This document shows, in pieces, positions 1 to 5,338 of a DNA stretch of 5,441 nt (its first letter is position 1; every line of letters starts with the position of its first letter). The translations under genes were made by a program, and so were the position numbers. The notes beneath the pieces are model-generated. The model ran no database searches. It had not been told where the DNA came from and worked only from the letters and a program-made list of their open reading frames with translations. Origin of the DNA: Phycisphaerae bacterium (GTDB taxonomy: Bacteria; Planctomycetota; Phycisphaerae; UBA1845; PWPN01); the NCBI GenBank assembly GCA_003557125.1, contig PWPN01000071.1, positions 1 to 5,441 of the forward strand. Reading direction: 5' to 3'.

Positions 1-2
1 CG

Positions 3-710
3 GCGACGCATCGAGCACAGATTGAAGGCCTTGGCGAAGCGTTGGCGGCGCTTGCCGCCAAGATACCGCCCAGTCGCACCGCGGACGAGGGTCTCATACT
101 CCTTCCGGCCATCTGCGCCACCACTCACGGCGACCAAGTGCAGGTTCTTGGCCAAGCGTTCTGCGTACTTGTTTCCAAGCTCGATTCCGATCAAGCTAGC
201 GCCGCTATGAAAACAGTCCTTGAGGCGTTGGCATCCAATGACGCCTCACCTCGAGCGGAGCAGAAAGAGGTTTTGTGCAGGGCGCTCTTCGCTTTTCCCA
301 TTGCCCCTTCTCGAGTACAAGCAGATTGGGCCGTGCAGGCCATTGTCAGTGCCATCAGCGTCTCGCCTCGTCCGGCACGAGTAGAATCGCTCAGCCGGGC
401 CCTTTCTGAAGTACCCTTAGAGCCGAGTCACAACCAGTTGCAGGGCGTGATGAAATGCATCATCGATGCCTTGAATCGATCACCGAGGGCGGATCACATA
501 GCAGCTTACTGCAGGTCACTCTCTACGTTGCCAGCAATGCTCGCGCAGGATCAAGCGGAAGAGGTCTTTCAAGTCGTCCTCGACGGCATCAAGGTAGCTA
601 GGCAACCGGACCAATTGAAGTTTCTCGCTGAGGGGCTCGTGGTGCTTGTCGATGCGGATCGTGACCCATCGCATTGTGTCCGCATGATAAGTGCTGCGCT
701 GGGTCAACCG
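3..710 (+). repeat. Degenerate coding repeats, period about 117 bp (39 residues), six units
   Basis: Six helical units of the protein above. Five of the intervals between equivalent residues are visible: four of 39 codons and one of 42. The similarity is at protein level (LGEAL, LGQAF, LCRAL, LSRAL, YCRSL and LAEGL start equivalent helices). The nucleotide sequence has diverged too far for these to be recent duplications. Unit boundaries are approximate. Confidence 0.6.
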
Positions 711-929
711 CACATTGCGGTGATCGAGTGTCGGTGCTCGGTCCCGGATTGGAACGAAGTCTCCGCCGACTCGCGCGTGCTCGCGACTGCGTTACACCAC
801 TTCGCCCACCGGCTGCCTCCCCGCCCGACATTCTGGGATCTGATGGTTCTGTTCGTCCGGGATTTTTGTGATGCTGTTGATTGTGGCCTGAATCTGGCAA
901 TTGATAACGGTTCTGGTCAGCCGTGCTGA
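3..929 (+). CDS. Helical-repeat protein of unknown function, 5'-truncated by the window edge
   Basis: The reading frame is open from the first bases of the window (codon 3-5), so the true start lies upstream; 308 residues and the stop at 927-929 are visible. Residues 1 to about 235 are a run of degenerate helical repeats. Equivalent positions L10, L49, L91, L130, Y169 and L208 are spaced 39, 42, 39, 39 and 39 residues apart. Each unit reads roughly Q-x3-L-x2-AL-x2-(L/V)P-x2-P-x5-Q-x3-V-x2-(I/V)-(I/L)-x-AL-x2-SP, i.e. two amphipathic helices, which suggests a HEAT/ARM-like solenoid. The last 70 or so residues (from H237) are not repetitive and contain an aromatic, Cys-containing stretch ending in FWDLMVLFVRDFCDAVDCGL. 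No enzyme motif is visible. Such solenoids usually bind proteins and can be the C-terminal part of larger multidomain proteins; whether an effector or ATPase domain precedes it cannot be seen. It converges on the recombinase gene. Confidence 0.85.
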   Translation, partial: ATHRAQIEGLGEALAALAAKIPPSRTADEGLILLPAICATTHGDQVQVLGQAFCVLVSKLDSDQASAAMKTVLEALASNDASPRAEQKEVLCRALFAFPIAPSRVQADWAVQAIVSAISVSPRPARVESLSRALSEVPLEPSHNQLQGVMKCIIDALNRSPRADHIAAYCRSLSTLPAMLAQDQAEEVFQVVLDGIKVARQPDQLKFLAEGLVVLVDADRDPSHCVRMISAALGQPHIAVIECRCSVPDWNEVSADSRVLATALHHFAHRLPPRPTFWDLMVLFVRDFCDAVDCGLNLAIDNGSGQPC

Positions 930-1050
930 GCATTTGAACTCGTTTGGCGAGGCAGTGCTACCGGTCAGAGGCGTTGTCGTCGGATGAGGGCTGGCAGATT
1001 CCGATAGCTCCAGCGCGCGCAAGTTCTAACGAGATCCCACATGGGAACGC

Positions 1051-1069
1051 TTGCCCGTTTCCCGGGTAA
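1051..1069. terminator. Possible hairpin between convergent genes
   Basis: TTGCCCG (1051-1057) can pair with CGGGTAA (1063-1069), giving a 7-bp stem with one G-T wobble and a 5-nt loop. A second short dyad, TCCCA (1035-1039) with TGGGA (1042-1046), lies just upstream. The position between two convergent genes fits a terminator, but neither strand shows a T-run after the stem, so it could also be a protein-binding dyad or chance. Confidence 0.25.
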
Positions 1070-1279
1070 CCGTAGACCGATTGATGGGGCCATGGTCCGG
1101 TGCAGAACTGTACAGGGCATTGCAGTGAACATGGCACATTGTTGTTGGCGTGGAGCCTGTCGCAGGGAGAGGGTACATCGCCACTGCAGAGCTGAGCGGA
1201 GGAGTCTTTATCTGGGCGTGAGGCCGTAGAGAAGCATTATGTAGACCGCATGTACGGCCCGAATCGGTATTGTATCTGG

Positions 1280-1300
1280 GACGTGCATATATATGGCGTC
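1280..1300. terminator. Imperfect palindrome directly after the recombinase stop codon
   Basis: GACG (1280-1283) pairs with CGTC (1297-1300) around a perfect 10-bp AT palindrome CATATATATG (1286-1295); the two half-sites are out of register by one base. It begins at the base next to the recombinase TAG (1301-1303). It could be a weak terminator for the recombinase transcript or a protein-binding dyad. No T-tract follows on the minus strand. Confidence 0.3.
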
Positions 1301-2524
1301 CTAGTTGTCCTCTCCGATGATTCGATCCATCCCATCAAAGCCGAGGTTAGCGACCGTTCTTTGGCGCTTTTCGTCGACGTGCGCATAGCGATCGAGCGTG
1401 CTATCCGATTTGTGGCGCATGAGGTCACGCACGGTGCGGCGTTCGGCATCTCGGTCGAGGAGGCGGGTGGCACGGGCGTGGCGCAACCAGTGCGGACTCA
1501 TCTTGCGCATTTTCTCTGCGTTCTCCCAGTCGCCGGCGTCTTCGAGGCGATCGGCGCTTTCGCGCGCGATTTCTATGACGATGTTGTACGCCTGGCGCGT
1601 GGTGATGGATCGGCCACCGTTGAGTGTGAGTATCAATGGCCAGGTGTCGTCCTCGCGCGGTATCTCGGGCTGGATGTCATTGAATCGCCGATAGGTCGCC
1701 GCCGCCTCGAGAAGCTCCGGTGGGGCAGGGACATGATCGCCCTGTCCGCCTTTCGCGATCTCGGAGGGGACATGGAAGACGTATGAGGTCACGCCGTTGC
1801 GGGTCCTGCGCTTGAATTGGCCGAATCTGCTGTTGGCGGCTTCATCGATTCGCAGCGCTAGGGCATACAGGAGGGTCAGAACCCAGCGCTGGCGAACGAT
1901 GCGTGCCTGTGCGAAGCGCCGAGTATCCGTAGGTGCGCGTTCTTCCTGGATGCGGACGGTTTCCCACAGGGCATCCCACATCTCATCAGTGATGTGCCGC
2001 TTGTCACTGTCTCGCAGGCTCTCGGTCGGAGTGCGGCCTTTAGGGATTGATTGGTTGTAGGGGTTCACAAGGCAGCGTCCTTGTTCGACGGCGTAGTCGA
2101 AGAAGCCCCTGATCACCCGATTGTTCCGCTGCACCTCGGCTTCACGCAAGGGTCCCTCGAACTGCTTGTGCGGTTCAGCGCCGCGGCGCTTCTTCTTGCC
2201 GACCCAATGTTTGGGCGGTGCCCGCATGAAGTCCATGTACGCATGTACGTCTTCCCGACGGAAGTCTGCGAGGGGCCACCCTTGGCGATACTCCCTGTAC
2301 CAGCGCAGGAATCGCAGGAAGATCATGCGGTAGAGACGCAGTGTCGTGGGCGACAGGTTTCTGGAAGATTCGAGTTCCCGCAGGTAAAGGGCCGCGATCC
2401 CGAGATCCGTGTTGGCGCGTGCGGTCGGCGTTCTCGCCGCGAATACTCGACGGAGGTCGTCGGGAATCTCCTCGAGTGATTGCTCCGGAGAGGACTCGTT
2501 CGGTCGCAGATCGGAATTGGCCAT
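1301..2524 (-). CDS. Tyrosine-type site-specific recombinase (phage integrase family)
   Basis: A complete 407-residue tyrosine recombinase, which would cut and rejoin DNA at short dyad sites through a covalent phosphotyrosine intermediate. Residues about 38-155 form the SAM-like core-binding domain (LYLRELESSRNLSPTTLRLYRMIFLRFLRWY). They include an unusually basic insertion at about 102-128 (KHWVGKKKRRGAEPHK). Residues about 175-395 form the catalytic domain with the full set: R225 (in ALRIDEA), K258 (IAKGGQ), H345 and R348 (SPHWLRHARAT), H371 (MRHKSDST) and nucleophile Y380 (LDRYAHV). It therefore looks intact and active. The ATG at 2524-2522 is preceded by an in-frame stop (TAG, 8 codons upstream) and a weak GAGG (2539-2536 on the minus strand, 11 nt away), so no longer start exists. 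It is transcribed divergently from the KfrA-like gene. Closest in style to XerC/D-like integrases of genomic islands; the exact subfamily and attachment site cannot be assigned from sequence alone. Confidence 0.95.
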   Translation of the reverse strand: MANSDLRPNESSPEQSLEEIPDDLRRVFAARTPTARANTDLGIAALYLRELESSRNLSPTTLRLYRMIFLRFLRWYREYRQGWPLADFRREDVHAYMDFMRAPPKHWVGKKKRRGAEPHKQFEGPLREAEVQRNNRVIRGFFDYAVEQGRCLVNPYNQSIPKGRTPTESLRDSDKRHITDEMWDALWETVRIQEERAPTDTRRFAQARIVRQRWVLTLLYALALRIDEAANSRFGQFKRRTRNGVTSYVFHVPSEIAKGGQGDHVPAPPELLEAAATYRRFNDIQPEIPREDDTWPLILTLNGGRSITTRQAYNIVIEIARESADRLEDAGDWENAEKMRKMSPHWLRHARATRLLDRDAERRTVRDLMRHKSDSTLDRYAHVDEKRQRTVANLGFDGMDRIIGEDN

Positions 2525-2568
2525 CTTTGTGAGAGCCTCGTGTACCTAGTGCCGCATTGTGCGCAGGA

Positions 2569-2600
2569 TTCGTGGCAGGCGGCCGGGCCGTGCCCACGAA
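2569..2600. repeat. Inverted repeat, 7-bp perfect arms (9 with a bulge), upstream of the recombinase
   Basis: TTCGTGG (2569-2575) is the exact reverse complement of CCACGAA (2594-2600). Allowing one bulged C, the arms extend to nine pairs (TTCGTGGCA with TGCC-C-ACGAA) around a GC-rich core. It lies 45 bp before the recombinase ATG, so it would form a stable hairpin in a recombinase leader RNA, or could be a binding site for the recombinase or a regulator. Confidence 0.5.
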
Positions 2601-2605
2601 CCAGC

Positions 2606-2698
2606 CTGAGTCGCTAAGTTCCCAGAGGATTCCACCGGTCGTGACTGCGCATGGAAGGCGCATTCACCGACACTGGGCGCGGAATCCGATGGGCTCAG
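2606..2698. repeat. Nested inverted repeats: candidate attachment core or operator of the recombinase
   Basis: The inner dyad has arms GTGACTGCGC (2641-2650) and GCGCATTCAC (2658-2667), complementary at 9 of 10 positions, with a 7-nt centre ATGGAAG. An outer dyad pairs 2621-2633 (CCCAGAGGATTCC) with 2681-2693 (GGAATCCGATGGG) at 11 of 13 positions. A further pair, CTGAG (2606-2610) and CTCAG (2694-2698), lies outside. The three centres fall within about five bases of each other (2652-2657). Arms of about 10 bp around a 6-8-bp overlap are the known form of tyrosine recombinase core sites, and integrase genes often sit beside their attP. The assignment as att site is inference; a regulatory operator or structured leader is equally open. 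Confidence 0.45.
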
Positions 2699-2740
2699 CG
2701 TTTGCTGTGCCAGACGATCGGCAGCCTTTCCAAGAGTCAC

Positions 2741-2769
2741 GATAAATCATCTTTTGTACGCATAATCAA
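2741..2769 (-). promoter_or_regulatory. Candidate sigma70-type promoter for the recombinase
   Basis: On the minus strand TTGATT (2769-2764) is separated by 17 nt from TTTATC (2746-2741), inside the most AT-rich part of the intergenic region. The -35 matches consensus at four positions, the -10 at only three. It would give a leader of about 200 nt carrying the inverted repeats at 2569-2698. Weak prediction. Confidence 0.25.
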
Positions 2770-2777
2770 TGACTTAA

Positions 2778-2806
2778 TTGCGCGTTCATGAGGATGCTGT
2801 GATTAA
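2778..2806 (+). promoter_or_regulatory. Candidate promoter for the KfrA-like gene
   Basis: TTGCGC (2778-2783), a 17-nt spacer, then GATTAA (2801-2806) is the best spaced -35/-10-like pair before the KfrA-like gene. The -10 is poor, but it lies inside the CTGTGA-N8-TCACAG dyad (2797-2816), a position that would suit repression. It lies back to back with the minus-strand candidate promoter at 2741-2769. Confidence 0.22.
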
Positions 2807-2816
2807 CCGGTCACAG
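2797..2816. promoter_or_regulatory. Dyad CTGTGA-N8-TCACAG, likely operator
   Basis: CTGTGA (2797-2802) and TCACAG (2811-2816) form a perfect 6-bp inverted repeat with an 8-nt spacer. It resembles a CRP half-site pair, but CRP sites have a 6-nt spacer, so a CRP site is not claimed. Its place in the divergent control region suggests an operator for a dimeric regulator. Confidence 0.4.
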
Positions 2817-2823
2817 AAGTCTG

Positions 2824-2863
2824 GCGAAATTACGAGCGAAATGCAAGTTTCGAAATGCGAAAC
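2824..2863. promoter_or_regulatory. Cluster of GCGAAAT-like motifs upstream of the KfrA-like gene
   Basis: GCGAAAT occurs at 2824-2830 and 2836-2842, with variants TCGAAAT at 2850-2856 and GCGAAAC at 2857-2863. Part of the cluster forms an inverted repeat, GTTTCG (2847-2852) with CGAAAC (2858-2863), and contains the palindrome TTTCGAAA (2848-2855). A reverse-orientation copy, ATTTCGC, lies at 2920-2926. KfrA of IncP plasmids is known to bind and repress its own promoter region, so these are the natural candidates for an autoregulatory operator here; that assignment is inference. Confidence 0.4.
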
Positions 2864-2939
2864 CACACGCATCTGTGTCAGAATCAGCCTGTCTCCGCCC
2901 GATGCCGCGTGTGACTGCGATTTCGCGCGGTATGGCCCT

Positions 2940-2945
2940 GGAGGG
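2940..2945 (+). promoter_or_regulatory. Ribosome binding site that fixes the KfrA-like start
   Basis: GGAGGG lies 7 nt before the ATG at 2953-2955, an ideal Shine-Dalgarno spacing. It selects this start over the upstream in-frame codon at 2875, which would add 26 residues unlike the family and would place coding sequence over part of the putative operator region. Confidence 0.8.
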
Positions 2946-2952
2946 ATGCGCA

Positions 2953-4062
2953 ATGGCTCGACCGCCCAACATTCCCAAGGAACACCTCTATTTCACGATG
3001 GATGCGATCGCCGCGGTCTACGGGCCGGACGGCGTCACGCCGACGCGGATTCGCGCGGCCGCCGGCGACGACGCGGGCAGCAACGCACGCCTGCAGAAGG
3101 TCATCGAGGAGTACGGGAACGACCGCAAGCGTGCTGCGGCGCAGCAGGATGTCGAAGAGTCCGAGGTGGACTCCTATCTACAGGTCGCCGCGCGCATCGG
3201 GATCGAGCGGGTTGCCGCGACCCTCTACGAGCGCGTGGTAGAGGTCGTCGTCGAGGACAGGAAGGAGCTCGCGGCGAAGGCCGCAGCTTGCCAGCATGAT
3301 CTGGATGAGGAGCGTGCCCGGACAGAGGTTCTGGAAGCCCGCCTGGAGGCGGTCGCCGCCGCCCTCGCCTGCGTGGAAGGGGGCTCGGAAGAGCCTTGGC
3401 CGGATACGCCTGAGGCCGGGCGCATTAAGGCATTGGCGGACGAGCGCGCCTCGGAACTGGACACGGTGGTGGCGCTGAGGGGGGAACTCGAGGAACGCGA
3501 TCGCGCCGAGGCGGCGCACCACAAGGAGATGCAGGGTCTCCAGGAGGAACTGGCCGCAGCGAAGACCCGGACCCAGGAAGAGCGAGCGGCGCGGGAACGT
3601 GCGGAAGCCTCACACCAGCATTCTGAGTCGGCCCGTTCCGACCTGGAGGCAAAGCTCGCCCAAGAGAGCCAGCAGGCGCAACAGGCCCTCGAGGCACTAC
3701 GCGAGGAGCATCGCGCCGAGATCAGCGCCCTGCGGACCGAGCACGAACGACGCGAAACCGCGCTCATCGAAGAACGCGACCGCGTGCGGGAGCGAGTGGA
3801 CGTGGTCGCAGAAGAGCGAACAGCCCAGGCGCATCGAGCCGAAACGGCGGAGCGTGATGCCACTCACGTGAAGGCATCGCTCGAGGAGGCGCGTGAGCGA
3901 ATCGCCAAGCTCGAGCAGGCGCTTGGCGAGGAGCGTGACGCCAGCGCGAAGGTACGAGCGGAGCTTTCAGACTTCTACCGGGACTACCGTGCCCTCAGCG
4001 AGAAGCACACGGCGCTCGCCGACCGGTTTGCCCAACTCTCGGACGAGGACGCCGACTCGTGA
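2953..4062 (+). CDS. KfrA-like DNA-binding coiled-coil protein
   Basis: A 369-residue protein starting MARPPNIPKEHLY. Residues about 13-58 match the pattern of the KfrA N-terminal DNA-binding domain (FTMDAIAAVYGPDGVTPTR, IRAAAG, SNARLQKVIEEYGNDRKR): a helix, a G-x-x-PT turn, then a recognition-helix region with the usual SN-x-x-L spacing. Residues about 70-140 are helical. A Gly/Pro-rich hinge follows at about 143-157 (GGSEEPWPDTPEAGR). From there to the end it is a long Ala/Glu/Arg/Gln-rich heptad coiled coil with many EER and LEE runs, closing with YRDYRALSEKHTALADRFAQL. Plasmid KfrA proteins have the same two-part design, repress their own gene and support plasmid maintenance. Here the gene is divergent from a recombinase, so it may regulate the integration module or organise the element's DNA. 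It is strongly GC-biased compared with the membrane-protein gene to its right. Family call is firm, role inferred. Confidence 0.88.
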   Translation: MARPPNIPKEHLYFTMDAIAAVYGPDGVTPTRIRAAAGDDAGSNARLQKVIEEYGNDRKRAAAQQDVEESEVDSYLQVAARIGIERVAATLYERVVEVVVEDRKELAAKAAACQHDLDEERARTEVLEARLEAVAAALACVEGGSEEPWPDTPEAGRIKALADERASELDTVVALRGELEERDRAEAAHHKEMQGLQEELAAAKTRTQEERAARERAEASHQHSESARSDLEAKLAQESQQAQQALEALREEHRAEISALRTEHERRETALIEERDRVRERVDVVAEERTAQAHRAETAERDATHVKASLEEARERIAKLEQALGEERDASAKVRAELSDFYRDYRALSEKHTALADRFAQLSDEDADS

Positions 4063-4095
4063 GCCTTCTGCCAGTTCCGAGTGTAACTGCGCGCG

Positions 4096-4127
4096 CGACG
4101 GCCGACCGTCGGAGCTGAGTGCGCTCC
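4096..4127. terminator. Tandem GC-rich hairpins between convergent genes
   Basis: CGACGG (4096-4101) pairs with CCGTCG (4106-4111) across a 4-nt loop, and GGAGC (4111-4115) pairs with GCTCC (4123-4127) across a 7-nt loop; they share base 4111, so only one can be fully formed at a time. They start 34 nt after the KfrA-like stop and lie about 60 nt beyond the stop of the membrane-protein gene, so either gene could use them. There is no T-tract, so intrinsic termination is uncertain. Confidence 0.35.
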
Positions 4128-4186
4128 CTGGCCCAGCCCGGCGCCGATCCAGCCCACACTCTCCCTTCCCGTTCTCCTGAAGCCTG

Positions 4187-5338
4187 CTATCGCGGAGCCC
4201 CACCCAGCACAAAGAACTGGTGATCTCCCCTGGCCGCTGTTGCTCTGCTTTTCAGCTCATCCATCATTGCGTGGTGACGGGCTTTGACCTGATTCCGGTA
4301 AGCCAGCTTCAACTCCTCCTTGACGTCATCCCGTGCTAAGAGAAGAGTATCTTTGATATCCTCTTCCATCCTCACGCCCGTTGTCCGCCTCTGGACCTCT
4401 AGTATGGCGGCCTCGGCAGCCGCCATTACGCCAATGCCCGGAATGCCCCCAGCAAGCGGTACGCTTCTGCGTGCAAGTGTCCTACCAAAATTCCCCCACC
4501 GCTGTGCAATAGCCTGTTGGATCTGTGATGAGTTTTGGACAACCCGGCCTGCAATGCTTGACTGATTACCTCCCCTGAGAAACAAACTTCCCCCGGCAGC
4601 GGCATAGACTCCCAACTTCAAGAATTCATCTCGGCGAAGGGCTGCCAACGAGGATTCGAATCCGCTCTTCAGCTCCACAGTGAGCCTACTCGATCCGCCA
4701 TCTTGCAAATCATCGGTACCAGTATCGGACTCATATCGGTCGAGCAGTGCCGTTTCGACATGCTCACGCATGTTGTCGAATCCCGACTCCATCTGACTGT
4801 CGAGCTGTGCTTCGAGTTCACGCATGCTGTCTGAAAACGCATCACCATCCAAGACCAGTTCTTCAAAGGTTCGCTCGAAATGCGCCTCGAGACCGCCTGT
4901 AACAACTGAATATAACCGAAACGTGGACGCTGGAAGGGTGTAGTACCACTCGACGTAATCCGGAACTCGTCCTACCGCCTCGTCAAAGAGTGCATCCACA
5001 TTGGCTTCGATCTCGATCTCGATGTCTGAGGCCAGCCGTTCATGTTCTTTTGAAATTTGTTGCGTAAGGGCATCGTTAAACTCAGGGATCTCATCTTCGG
5101 CGAGCTGAATCACCTGGCCTTGAACGACCACTTGAATCACTGGGTGGTCACTACGGTCCGAGGTGAGGTGGATCACTGCTTGGAGCACAACGCCGACAGC
5201 GAGGACCGCGAGGAACGCCATTATGCCGATGCTCGGAACGGAAACACCGCGATCGTGAGCCTCGTCGACACGATGGCTCTCCTCGCTCTCCACCACCTCC
5301 GTGTCGTCTTGCGTGTTCTGCTCGTCAGCTTGCGTCAT
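4187..5338 (-). CDS. Membrane-anchored protein of unknown function with Gly/Ala-rich hydrophobic segments
   Basis: An unrecognised 383-residue protein. Residues 1-30 are very acidic and polar. Residues about 35-58 (VPSIGIMAFLAVLAVGVVLQAVIHL) form one clear membrane helix with no signal-peptide cleavage pattern. Residues 80-205 are acidic and mostly helical, with an aromatic patch DYVEWYYTLPASTFRLYSVVTGGL (128-150, split here by context) followed by coiled-coil-like heptads. Two Gly/Ala-rich hydrophobic stretches, about 244-264 (VYAAAGGSLFLRGG) and 293-312 (VPLAGGIPGIGVMAAAEAAI), flank a Gln/Asn-rich helix and could insert into or line a membrane. The C-terminus is a charged helix. The ATG at 5338 is preferred, as GAGGA ends 9 nt before it; a GTG at 5344 would add two residues but sits only 3 nt from that sequence. 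The gene overlaps the upstream membrane-protein gene by 14 nt, so translation is probably coupled. Possible roles include a membrane effector or stress protein; none is shown. Confidence 0.85.
   Translation of the reverse strand: MTQADEQNTQDDTEVVESEESHRVDEAHDRGVSVPSIGIMAFLAVLAVGVVLQAVIHLTSDRSDHPVIQVVVQGQVIQLAEDEIPEFNDALTQQISKEHERLASDIEIEIEANVDALFDEAVGRVPDYVEWYYTLPASTFRLYSVVTGGLEAHFERTFEELVLDGDAFSDSMRELEAQLDSQMESGFDNMREHVETALLDRYESDTGTDDLQDGGSSRLTVELKSGFESSLAALRRDEFLKLGVYAAAGGSLFLRGGNQSSIAGRVVQNSSQIQQAIAQRWGNFGRTLARRSVPLAGGIPGIGVMAAAEAAILEVQRRTTGVRMEEDIKDTLLLARDDVKEELKLAYRNQVKARHHAMMDELKSRATAARGDHQFFVLGGAPR

Larger units (their letters stand above)
930..1300. other. Non-coding gap between convergent genes
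   Basis: This 371-bp stretch separates the stop of the repeat protein from the stop of the recombinase. The only sizeable open frame (1041-1229) encodes an Arg/Cys-rich peptide with no convincing start site or family likeness, so no gene is called. It contains several short dyads: TCCCA/TGGGA at 1035-1046, a hairpin-capable stretch at 1051-1069, the 8-bp palindrome CTGTACAG at 1108-1115, and a dyad at 1280-1300 next to the recombinase stop. No stem followed by a clear T-tract is visible, so termination from either side is not firmly placed. Confidence 0.6.

Noticed and set aside
42..44. TTG at 42 as the start of the repeat protein
   Set aside because: The frame is open to the window edge and the residues before it (AQIEGLGEA) belong to the first repeat unit, so the gene begins outside.
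1041..1229. Small open frame of 62 codons in the gap between convergent genes
   Set aside because: No Shine-Dalgarno sequence, Arg/Cys-rich chance-like composition and dyads within it; treated as non-coding.
1771..1778. CATGGAAG inside the recombinase gene matching the centre of the dyad at 2641-2667, as a possible second attachment copy
   Set aside because: Only 8 bases match, no arms surround it and it lies inside an intact coding sequence; likely chance.
1250..1786. Plus-strand open frame of 178 codons opposite the recombinase
   Set aside because: It mostly overlaps the catalytic domain of an intact recombinase on the other strand, and the peptide has no recognisable domain.
2051..2479. 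Plus-strand open frame of 142 codons opposite the recombinase N-terminal half
   Set aside because: Fully antisense to the core-binding domain, with no start-site support.
2606..2698. Integron attC-like site
   Set aside because: No conserved AAC/GTT core-end motifs and the recombinase lacks recognisable integron-integrase features; ordinary tyrosine recombinase dyads fit better.
2875..2952. Upstream start for the KfrA-like gene, adding 26 residues
   Set aside because: The extension does not resemble the family, whereas the ATG at 2953 has an ideal GGAGGG 7 nt upstream and begins the DNA-binding domain.
3225..3863. Long minus-strand open frame (212 codons) inside the KfrA-like gene
   Set aside because: It is Ser/Arg/Ala-rich, has no ribosome binding site and is the expected antisense shadow of a GC-rich coiled-coil gene whose plus-strand frame has clear family features.
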